Notes under the pieces: generated by a model | Told to the model about the DNA's origin: nothing | The model's input: only the letters and a program-made list of their open reading frames with translations | Databases searched by the model: none | Assembly (NCBI GenBank): GCA_041749075.1 | Contig: JBGTBY010000024.1 | Coordinates: 1 to 64,000 of the forward strand | DNA: 64,000 nucleotides | Reading direction: 5' to 3' | Origin: CAMTWZ01 sp041749075 | Lineage (GTDB): Bacteria; Bacteroidota; Rhodothermia; Balneolales; HLUCCA01 | In this document: piece after piece, positions 42,696 through 50,599 of the stretch | Layout: every line of letters begins with the position of its first letter | How positions within the stretch are numbered: position 1 is the stretch's first letter | Translations under genes and position numbers: made by a program

Positions 42696-44255
42696 ATGAC
42701 GAACATCCTCTGGGCCGACGACGAAATCGATCAATTGCGTCCGCACATCCTGTTTCTGGAAGGAAAAGGATTCAATGTGACGCCGGTGACCAACGGGATG
42801 GATGCGTTGTCTCTCATCACCACGAAACCGTTCGATATCGTTTTTTTGGATGAACAAATGCCTGGGATGGATGGATTGACAACTCTGGGACGCATCAAAG
42901 ATTTGTATCCAGGTCTTCCAGTTGTGATGATCACGAAAAGTGAGGAAGAAGCGATCATGGAAGATGCCATCGGGTCGAAAATCTCGGATTATCTGATCAA
43001 GCCCGTGCATCCCAATCAGATGCTTCTCACAGTCAAGCGGGTTTTGGATCGTCAGCGCATCCGCTCGCAGAAATCGGCGCAGACCTACCTTCAACAATTC
43101 AATTCGATCGCATCCCGATTGCATAAAGGAAGCGGGTGGGACGATTGGGTGGATATCTACCGCCAGCTCACGCAATGGGACATCGATCTGGAAAAAGGTG
43201 ACGATGCGTTACGGCAAGTATTGCTCGATCAATTTCAGGAAGCAAACCGGGCGTTCGGCAAATTCATACAAGAAGAATATGTGTATTGGCTGAACGACAA
43301 ATCCGAATCGCGTCCGTTATTGTCTCCCGATGTGATTCCGGAATTTGTGCAACCTCACTTCAAAAAAGGGAAGCCGGTGATGCTATTCGTGATCGATTGC
43401 ATGCGATACGACCAATGGCGGGTGTTCGAATCCATCCTGTCTGAGCATTACAAAATCGAGACGGAATTTTATTGCAGCATCCTTCCGACTGCCACTCCTT
43501 ATTCCAGAAATGCCATTTTTTCGGGATTGTTCCCTCGCGACATCGAACGGGATTATCCGGACCTCTGGACCTTGCAAGACGATAACGAGACCTCGCTCAA
43601 CAAGTATGAGGACAAATTGTTGGAGGCCCTATGTCGCCGTCTGAAAACCTCCTTCGTTCCGAAATATGAAAAAGTATTGACCGCAGACGACGGAAAGCGT
43701 GTCTTTGAACGCATACGAAATTACTCCCAGCTCCCATTCAGTGCCTTTGTCTTCAATTTCGTGGATACGTTGGTGCATTCCCGTTCTGACTCGGATGTGT
43801 TGAAGGAAATCGCGCCGGATGTGGCCGCTTTCCGCGGACTCACCAAAACGTGGTTCGACCACTCGTATCTGCTGCAGATTTTCAAAACCTTGGCCAAAGA
43901 AGATGTGACCGTGATTGTGACGACGGATCATGGTGCCGTCCGAGCGTTACGCGACACAAAAGTCCATGGTGACCGCGACACGAGCACCAGTCTACGATAC
44001 AAGTATGGTCGCATGTTGAAAGCCGATCGGGATAGTGCCATTTTCGTGAAAGATCCGGCGGCGTTCAAACTTCCCCGAGGCGGTGCGGCATACAATTACA
44101 TTTTCGCGTTGGAAGATTACTATTTCGTGTATCCGACGAACTATCATAAATATCAAAACAAGTACATGGACACCTTCCAGCATGGAGGCGCTTCCATGGA
44201 AGAAATGATATTGCCAATCGCCACGCTTACACCGAAGGGCCGGTCGGACGCATGA
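42696..44255 (+). CDS. porX: T9SS regulator PorX (response regulator with PglZ-type phosphatase domain)
   Basis: A 519-residue protein. The N-terminal receiver domain has acidic D8/D9 (WADDE), phospho-acceptor D52 (VFLDEQMPG), T in MITKS and K in IKPVH. A helical linker (about 120-200) precedes an alkaline-phosphatase-superfamily PglZ domain (about 205-519) with FVIDCMRYDQW, LPTATPYSRNAIFSG (nucleophile Thr) and VTTDHGAVR. This architecture is PorX, which in Porphyromonas and Flavobacterium is phosphorylated by PorY and controls T9SS genes and cargo. Five T9SS cargo genes lie in the same window. Its stop overlaps tsaE by ATGA. No porY is visible here. Confidence 0.92.
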   Translation: MTNILWADDEIDQLRPHILFLEGKGFNVTPVTNGMDALSLITTKPFDIVFLDEQMPGMDGLTTLGRIKDLYPGLPVVMITKSEEEAIMEDAIGSKISDYLIKPVHPNQMLLTVKRVLDRQRIRSQKSAQTYLQQFNSIASRLHKGSGWDDWVDIYRQLTQWDIDLEKGDDALRQVLLDQFQEANRAFGKFIQEEYVYWLNDKSESRPLLSPDVIPEFVQPHFKKGKPVMLFVIDCMRYDQWRVFESILSEHYKIETEFYCSILPTATPYSRNAIFSGLFPRDIERDYPDLWTLQDDNETSLNKYEDKLLEALCRRLKTSFVPKYEKVLTADDGKRVFERIRNYSQLPFSAFVFNFVDTLVHSRSDSDVLKEIAPDVAAFRGLTKTWFDHSYLLQIFKTLAKEDVTVIVTTDHGAVRALRDTKVHGDRDTSTSLRYKYGRMLKADRDSAIFVKDPAAFKLPRGGAAYNYIFALEDYYFVYPTNYHKYQNKYMDTFQHGGASMEEMILPIATLTPKGRSDA

Positions 44256-44668
44256 CATCGGTGGAAACCCATAGCGAAGCGGAAACCATTTCTTTTGGAG
44301 AGAGATTCGCTGCGGATTTGTCCATTGGCGACATCGTTCTGTTATCCGGCGATCTCGGTGCGGGAAAGACTCATTTCGTGAAGGGAGTCGCACGAGGTTT
44401 GGGTCACAACGAATCGCATGTGAATTCCCCCACATTCACCCTCATCCATGAATACAAAAAAGGCCGCATCCCGATATATCATGTCGACGCGTATCGCTTG
44501 AAAGGCGAGCAGGAGGCTATCGAGATTGGATTGGAAGACATTTTGTATGGAGATGGCATCACGCTTGTGGAATGGCCGGAAAGGATTAAAGGACTGTTAC
44601 CAAATGGTTGTATTGAGGTCCGTATTGAGAAGACGGGAACGGAAACACGTCGATTTTCGTATTTTTGA
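44252..44668 (+). CDS. tsaE: tRNA threonylcarbamoyladenosine biosynthesis ATPase TsaE
   Basis: A 138-residue P-loop protein with Walker A SGDLGAGKTHF (residues about 32-42) and the TsaE blocks NSPTFTLIHEY, YHVDAYRL and LVEWPERI. TsaE drives turnover of the TsaB-TsaD complex that makes t6A at position 37 of tRNA. Coupling to porX (ATGA) looks like conserved gene order rather than shared function. Confidence 0.93.
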   Translation: MTSVETHSEAETISFGERFAADLSIGDIVLLSGDLGAGKTHFVKGVARGLGHNESHVNSPTFTLIHEYKKGRIPIYHVDAYRLKGEQEAIEIGLEDILYGDGITLVEWPERIKGLLPNGCIEVRIEKTGTETRRFSYF

Positions 44669-44676
44669 GACCTCTC

Positions 44677-44964
44677 ATGAGTATCATCGAAAAGAAAAAA
44701 ACCTCCTACCGGACAGACCGTTTGCCTGTGATCATGCCGTATCACTGGCGGTCGAACAATGCGCTCGTGCCGGGTGATTTGGTATACTATGGTCCATGTC
44801 CCGAGTATTACGGCGTGGGAGTGATTCAGAGAGTGGTTGAGCATATATGCATCGTGGATTTTCGAGGCACCGGTGAAACGGGCTTGCATAAGGACGCATT
44901 GGAGAAGAAATACCTCATTCCAATACACAAATTAGGGTTGTCGCATCTGCTGAAAGAGGTGTAG
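44677..44964 (+). CDS. Small DUF3553-like protein
   Basis: A 95-residue basic protein. LVPGDLVYYGPCPEYYGVGVIQRVVEHICIVDFRG (about residues 25-59) fits the small SH3-like DUF3553 pattern (pGDxVxxxxxpexGxGxVxxxxxxxxxVxF), also seen in CarD/UvrD-associated tudor-like folds. That suggests RNA-polymerase or nucleic-acid binding, though function is unproven. ATG 44677 lies 8 bp after tsaE. Confidence 0.7.
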   Translation: MSIIEKKKTSYRTDRLPVIMPYHWRSNNALVPGDLVYYGPCPEYYGVGVIQRVVEHICIVDFRGTGETGLHKDALEKKYLIPIHKLGLSHLLKEV

Positions 44965-45062
44965 GAACCTTTCTCGTTGTAGTAAGTTTGATGATTTTGT
45001 TCAATAGCATTTTTGTCTATCATTGCACTTAAGTAACCAATCAGGTCCAGTCACCCACGTCC
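44965..45062. promoter_or_regulatory. 98-bp leader of the giant beta-helix gene
   Basis: AT-rich spacer with TTTTGTTCAATAGCATTTTTG, then TATCATTGCAC, before ATG 45063. It probably holds the promoter. TTTTG words spaced like the -33/-7 boxes of Bacteroidota promoters are present but the match is loose. Confidence 0.3.
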
Positions 45063-48000
45063 ATGAAACGAAGCACCATCCTCGGAGCCATTGCGCTCCT
45101 ATGGGCCGCTGCTGCTCCAGCCGCTGCCCAAACCACGGTCTCTACTGACATCACCACCTCAACCACTTGGACCACTTCTGGTAGTCCATATGAGGTAACA
45201 ACCAATATCCGCGTCCTTTCTGGCGCCACACTCACCATCGAACCCGGTGTGGTTGTGAAAATGGGAGCCGGGAGATCCTTGCTGATTGAAGGAACCCTTA
45301 TCGCGGATGGTACCGATATCGACCGCATCACATTTACATCAGCCGCCGGAACTCCTGCGGCCGGTGATTGGAACGCCGTCGAATTCCGAAACACATCCAA
45401 CACCGGTTCGGTCTTTGACCATGTGCTGATCGAGTATGGAGGTGGGCCATCTCGCGACGCGATGTTGTACTACACAACCGGTGCGTTCGCAGTGGCTGTC
45501 ACAAACAGCGAATTTCGGTTTAGCGCGAAGCATGGTCTCAATTTGCGCGCATCGAATGTGTTGGTTGAGGATTCGCATTTCCACGACAACGTTGGTTTCG
45601 GGGTCTTCTCAGATTTAAGTTTGAATTATACCGTGCGCGATAACGTGTTCGAAGACAATGCGGAAGGTGGCATCCGCGTTCCGGTGAATGCCGCGCCGAC
45701 AATCATGGGAAATACCATCACGGGCAGTGTTTTAGGCGTTTTTGTAGACAATGGTGGCACGCCATCGATCACGGGTAACACGATACAGGGCAACCAAATC
45801 GGGATTCGATTCCGGGATATCGGTGGATCGCAACCCAACATTCAAGGCAACACGATTTCCGGAAACAGTCAACTCGGATTTCAGATGGTGGGTATCAATG
45901 GAACCGTGCGTGTGCGATTCAATTATTGGGGCTCCAACCTTGGACCGTACCATCCATCGCTGAACCCAACGGGTGCGGGCGATCCTGTCAGCGACCGTGT
46001 GGATTTCATCCCATGGACCACCACATCCGGCACCTTGCCCATTAAAAACGTGGCCGGGAGTTTGAGCGGCGTGCGCACGTGGTCTGCCGACACCGTATAT
46101 GTGGTTACCGCCTCCGTCACGATCCCGAACGGAAGTTCACTGACACTGGAACCCGGAACCATCGTGAAATTCGCTACCGGCCAAAGCATGACCATCAGTG
46201 GCTTGATGAGCGCGATTGGTACCCCCGACGCCTATGTGGTCTTCACCTCCTTGCGAGACGACACCTTTGGTGGCGATTCGAATGGCGACGGAGAAGCCAC
46301 GGTACCCGCACCAGGCAACTGGAGCAACTTGTTCATTTCGTCACCCGGTGCATCGGTGGGATCCACTCTTCGTTACGCGGTAGTGCGTTTCGGCAGCAAT
46401 CAAGCTTTATATCTGAATGGAAGACTATCGGATGACCGACTCTCGCACGTGTTTGCCACCAACCATTCTGGAGCGGGTGTTCTGCATGCGAATAACCGCC
46501 CACTCACAGTCCACCGAAGTGTGATCGGAGCCAATAGCGGATATGGATTGCATCATTCCAACAGTTCCAACGCACCTTTGGTGATCGACAGCTCGGCAGT
46601 GGATGGAAACGGTACGAATGGGATTTTTGGTTCGGGGAACTTCGTGCTTACCATCAAAAACTCCCAGTTCCGCCAGAACGGAACCCATGGATTTCATTGG
46701 GTGAATGGCAAGTTAGACACTCTTATGAACTCGGTTTTCGAGTTCAATAGTCAGGTTGGTGCCTTTTTGGATAATGCCAACAGTCCACATCACATCGTTG
46801 GAAACTCCTTCTCACAAAATGGTGCACAAGGGTTTGCCTTGTTCAACAACAATGCCGAATTCCATCAGATTCGAATTGAAAACAACACGTTCAATAACAA
46901 CGGTGCGGAAGGCCTTCTAAGCTCACGGGCGTTGGTGTTGAACAACACGTTTCACCAAAACCAATATGCTCTTGGAACCTGGTATCGAGTTGGATTGCGG
47001 TTCAAGGAAGGCGCAGGCAACGACACAAATAGTCTCACCGCGAATGCGGCGAACAATATCGTCACACTGAGATCCTCGTCCATTTCAGATACGTTGGCGA
47101 ACCGCTTTCCTTTGGCGGTGACGAGCAAGAGTTACCTTGTGCTCACTTCACCCAACTTAAGTACCAATGCAACCTTGGTGATTGAACCGGGTGTGAATCT
47201 GAAGTTTGGATCAGGTCAATCGCTGGGAATGAACGGAAACAACGCCCGCATCATCGCGATGGGTACAGAAGAAAATCCCATCACCTTCACGTCGTATCGA
47301 GACAACTCGGCGGGTGGAAAAACCCATGCGGCCAGCGACACGACTACTGCAAGACGAGGCGATTGGTACGGGATTTCCATCAACAACAGCCCGAATTCAC
47401 GTTTTGACCATGCCCATTTTCGTTTCGCTGGTCGGGCGATGGATGTGAACAACACAGTGGCCAATATGCCTTATCGCAATCTGGAGATCCGCGAAATGAC
47501 CAGCTTCGGAGTTGTGGCACCGAGCTCGACATTCCGCTTGGAAGACAGCCACATCCGCGGAATCGGATCCTATGGTATTTATGCGCACAGCAGCTCAGAC
47601 GTTACCGTCCGCACATCGGTGTTTGAATACAATGGCACGGCTCTGTATGCCGGTTCCTCTGCCGCCTTCAGGGAAGTGAGCAACAGTGAAATCCGTTTCA
47701 ATGGCACGGGTGTGCAGGTCGATGGTGGCACCATCCCGCAAACGTATTCGGGAAACCTTATTCAACACAACTCCTCCCATGGAATTGTGAACAATTCCAC
47801 CGTATCCCTGACGAACCTAACCTATGTTGGAAACCAAGTTTTAGACAACGGAGGGGAAGGAATCTTGACCAGCCGCTCGACATTCATCGACAACACATTT
47901 GCCCGCAACCGCCACGGCATCGGCTATTGGAACCGCTTGGGTTACAAATTCACCGACAATAACGGTGTGGATGGAAATATTTTCAATGCGAACGTCTACA

Positions 48001-50588
48001 ACCAAGCATTGGCATTGCACGCGTTTGACCTTCGCGACACGCTCACAACGAACATGCCGGTCGCCATTTCTCAACCCGTCTATCATGTGATGAACCATGG
48101 CGGTACCACTGTGTCGACGAACGCCCAATTCACGGTGAATCCCGGCGTGCACATCAAGTTTTTCCCTGGTCAATTTCTGGCCGTGCAGGGCACCTTATAT
48201 GCCGTGGGTACAGATGCCGATCCCATCACATTCACCAGCTACCGCGACCATTCGGCGGGTGGCAAAACCAATTTGGCAGCCGATACGGTTTCTGCCAAAG
48301 CCGGCGACTGGGGTTATATCTACCTGAACAACAATAACGCTCGGAATTCACGCATCGCCCATGCGCGTCTTGCGTTTGGCCAAAGCGCGATTCGATTCTA
48401 CAATGTGACGGATTCGGTATACTCGAACCTTCATATCCACGATCACAGTGTATGGGGAATTGAAGTCTACAACCGGTTGATATTGGAAGACAGTCGTATC
48501 GTTCGATCCGGCAACTTTGCGATTTATGCACCCGCTGCCGAATCCGACGTGACGGTACGACGCACGGAAATTGCACATCACTCCAACCATGGATTGTACA
48601 GCAACACGGCAACAGGTGGATTCCGTGAGATCTCCGAATCCCACATCCATCATAACACCACTGGCATCCATCAAGATTTCACAACCATACCATCTTCGTA
48701 CGTGTTCAACACCATCGAGCTGAACCGGGCGCATGGAATCTGGCACAATGCCAAGAATGACGCGGCCGATACGCTGCTCATCGTAGGAAACTCGTTGATT
48801 CGCAATAACGCAGTGGCCGGCTTGGTCACATCTCGTGCGTACGTAACCAACGACAGCATTTATGGAAATGCGTTCTCGATTGGTCATACCGGGCAACTCT
48901 CAAAAGGCGGTACGATAAATGAGAATGGGAATTACTACCTCGACAATGTGATTGAAGGCAACACATTTGGTGATATCCATTACCTTGATGGGGCATTGGC
49001 TGGAATCTTGGGCGGCACGTATTCGATCGATACGGAACGACCTGTGTACTATACTCCGAATGCCCTCCGCGTGAATAGTGCCGATTCCCTGATCGTACGT
49101 GCGGGCTCCATCCTCAAATTCAATGGTGGACATCTGCAATCCGACGGTCGGATCAGCGTTCGAGGTACCGCAAACCGAAAAGTGGTCTTCACCTCATGGC
49201 GCGACGACACGTATGGCGGCGATTCCAACCAGGATTCCACCAATACGGCGCCAGCACCAGGCAACTGGACCTACCTGTACCTCAACGGCACCCAGAACAA
49301 CCAGAGCACCATCCGTCACGCCATCGTGAGGTATGCCTCGTACGGTTTCTTCACGCAAAACAATACAGCGCAGGTTGATTCTTCCGCATTCTCGAATTCG
49401 ACCTATGGGATGTACATCATTTCGGGTTCGCCGGTCATTCGTGGGAACGACATCCATTCCAGCTCCATCGGTATCTACGCCAGCGGGTATGGCGGTGGAA
49501 CCGTCATCAATCTGAATAACATTTGGAACAACGGGGACGGCCTGCACAATGCGTCCAACCTAACCCTGAACGCGATAAATAATTTTTGGGGCAGTGAGAC
49601 GGGACCATTGGTGAACAACGGTCCGGACCTGAACCCGGGCGGCCAAGGCAACCGAATCAATGTGGCGACCGGCATCGTGAACTACCGACCTTTCTTGGTG
49701 GCGCGAACTGGCATTCAGATTGGGGATGTGACCCAGAACGGAACCATATCCGCGTACGACGGCTCTATCGTACTGCAATCATTGGTGGATCTTGTGACCC
49801 TTACCCCCGCGCAACAAGCCGCAGCCGATGTGACCGGAGACGGCACCATTTCCGCTGTCGATGCATCCTATATTCTTCAATATGTAGTGGGACGCATCAC
49901 CGGCTTCCCGGGCTTGGGCAAAATCCCGGCTTCCGATCTCGCCTCCGCATTCCGCTATGATGCCGTTGAAGCTGGTGGTGTGGTGGATGTGCGCATCAAA
50001 CTCGAAAGCCAGATCGGCATCCTCGGTACCGAGTTGCACTTGGCTTACCCGGCTGAGCTGATCAGTGGAGTTGAGGTGCTCGCAGCCGAGGCATCCGCCG
50101 AATGGTCTACCCAGCGCAACGATCGCGACGGCGTGCTGAAGCTAGCCTACGCAGGCACGGTTGCCGTCAATGATGGAGACCTCATCCATCTACGCTTCAC
50201 ACTGAATGATGGCGTTTCGGGCGTGGCGCGTTTGCTTCAGCCCCAACGCTTCAAGCTGAACGAGACCGACCTCACCGAAGCTCTCGGCGCAGAAGTGACC
50301 TCCATCGGGGATGAGACCCGCGCGCTCGAATTCGCCTTGGAACCCAACTTCCCGAATCCGTTCAACCCGACCACTCAAATCGGCTTTTCTTTGGCTGAAG
50401 CCGGCCGTGTCCGATTGACGGTGTATGACGTTCTCGGACGTGAAGTGGCCGTGCTGCTGGATGACAATCGTCCAGCCGGTCGATTCCAAGTCTCATTTGA
50501 TGCATCGGGATTCAATAGCGGGATGTATCTATACCGACTGCAGTCAGGCAACCAGGTTCGTACTGGGAAAATGACCCTCTTGAAGTGA
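45063..50588 (+). CDS. Giant T9SS-secreted beta-helix protein with dockerin-like and cohesin-like domains
   Basis: An 1841-residue surface protein. After a signal peptide (MKRSTILGAIALLWAAAAPAAAQ) come five long right-handed beta-helix modules. Each is marked by a block such as GTEENPITFTSYRDNSAGG or GTANRKVVFTSWRDDTYGG near residues 82, 385, 733, 1048 and 1367, with NNTF/GNTI/HHN coils between. A dockerin-like pair (about 1555-1610: DVTQNGTISAYD and DVTGDGTISAVD) leads into a cohesin-like beta-sandwich (about 1620-1745) and a T9SS sorting domain (about 1760-1841). Adhesin or polysaccharide-related roles are plausible. It is followed at once by another cohesin-like protein gene. Confidence 0.85.
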   Translation: MKRSTILGAIALLWAAAAPAAAQTTVSTDITTSTTWTTSGSPYEVTTNIRVLSGATLTIEPGVVVKMGAGRSLLIEGTLIADGTDIDRITFTSAAGTPAAGDWNAVEFRNTSNTGSVFDHVLIEYGGGPSRDAMLYYTTGAFAVAVTNSEFRFSAKHGLNLRASNVLVEDSHFHDNVGFGVFSDLSLNYTVRDNVFEDNAEGGIRVPVNAAPTIMGNTITGSVLGVFVDNGGTPSITGNTIQGNQIGIRFRDIGGSQPNIQGNTISGNSQLGFQMVGINGTVRVRFNYWGSNLGPYHPSLNPTGAGDPVSDRVDFIPWTTTSGTLPIKNVAGSLSGVRTWSADTVYVVTASVTIPNGSSLTLEPGTIVKFATGQSMTISGLMSAIGTPDAYVVFTSLRDDTFGGDSNGDGEATVPAPGNWSNLFISSPGASVGSTLRYAVVRFGSNQALYLNGRLSDDRLSHVFATNHSGAGVLHANNRPLTVHRSVIGANSGYGLHHSNSSNAPLVIDSSAVDGNGTNGIFGSGNFVLTIKNSQFRQNGTHGFHWVNGKLDTLMNSVFEFNSQVGAFLDNANSPHHIVGNSFSQNGAQGFALFNNNAEFHQIRIENNTFNNNGAEGLLSSRALVLNNTFHQNQYALGTWYRVGLRFKEGAGNDTNSLTANAANNIVTLRSSSISDTLANRFPLAVTSKSYLVLTSPNLSTNATLVIEPGVNLKFGSGQSLGMNGNNARIIAMGTEENPITFTSYRDNSAGGKTHAASDTTTARRGDWYGISINNSPNSRFDHAHFRFAGRAMDVNNTVANMPYRNLEIREMTSFGVVAPSSTFRLEDSHIRGIGSYGIYAHSSSDVTVRTSVFEYNGTALYAGSSAAFREVSNSEIRFNGTGVQVDGGTIPQTYSGNLIQHNSSHGIVNNSTVSLTNLTYVGNQVLDNGGEGILTSRSTFIDNTFARNRHGIGYWNRLGYKFTDNNGVDGNIFNANVYNQALALHAFDLRDTLTTNMPVAISQPVYHVMNHGGTTVSTNAQFTVNPGVHIKFFPGQFLAVQGTLYAVGTDADPITFTSYRDHSAGGKTNLAADTVSAKAGDWGYIYLNNNNARNSRIAHARLAFGQSAIRFYNVTDSVYSNLHIHDHSVWGIEVYNRLILEDSRIVRSGNFAIYAPAAESDVTVRRTEIAHHSNHGLYSNTATGGFREISESHIHHNTTGIHQDFTTIPSSYVFNTIELNRAHGIWHNAKNDAADTLLIVGNSLIRNNAVAGLVTSRAYVTNDSIYGNAFSIGHTGQLSKGGTINENGNYYLDNVIEGNTFGDIHYLDGALAGILGGTYSIDTERPVYYTPNALRVNSADSLIVRAGSILKFNGGHLQSDGRISVRGTANRKVVFTSWRDDTYGGDSNQDSTNTAPAPGNWTYLYLNGTQNNQSTIRHAIVRYASYGFFTQNNTAQVDSSAFSNSTYGMYIISGSPVIRGNDIHSSSIGIYASGYGGGTVINLNNIWNNGDGLHNASNLTLNAINNFWGSETGPLVNNGPDLNPGGQGNRINVATGIVNYRPFLVARTGIQIGDVTQNGTISAYDGSIVLQSLVDLVTLTPAQQAAADVTGDGTISAVDASYILQYVVGRITGFPGLGKIPASDLASAFRYDAVEAGGVVDVRIKLESQIGILGTELHLAYPAELISGVEVLAAEASAEWSTQRNDRDGVLKLAYAGTVAVNDGDLIHLRFTLNDGVSGVARLLQPQRFKLNETDLTEALGAEVTSIGDETRALEFALEPNFPNPFNPTTQIGFSLAEAGRVRLTVYDVLGREVAVLLDDNRPAGRFQVSFDASGFNSGMYLYRLQSGNQVRTGKMTLLK

Positions 50589-50599
50589 GGATCCACCTT

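Noticed and set aside
49720..49900. Dockerin-like region as proof of a true cellulosome
   Set aside because: No glycoside hydrolases or carbohydrate-degrading enzymes are in the window, so only a weaker surface-assembly hypothesis is kept.
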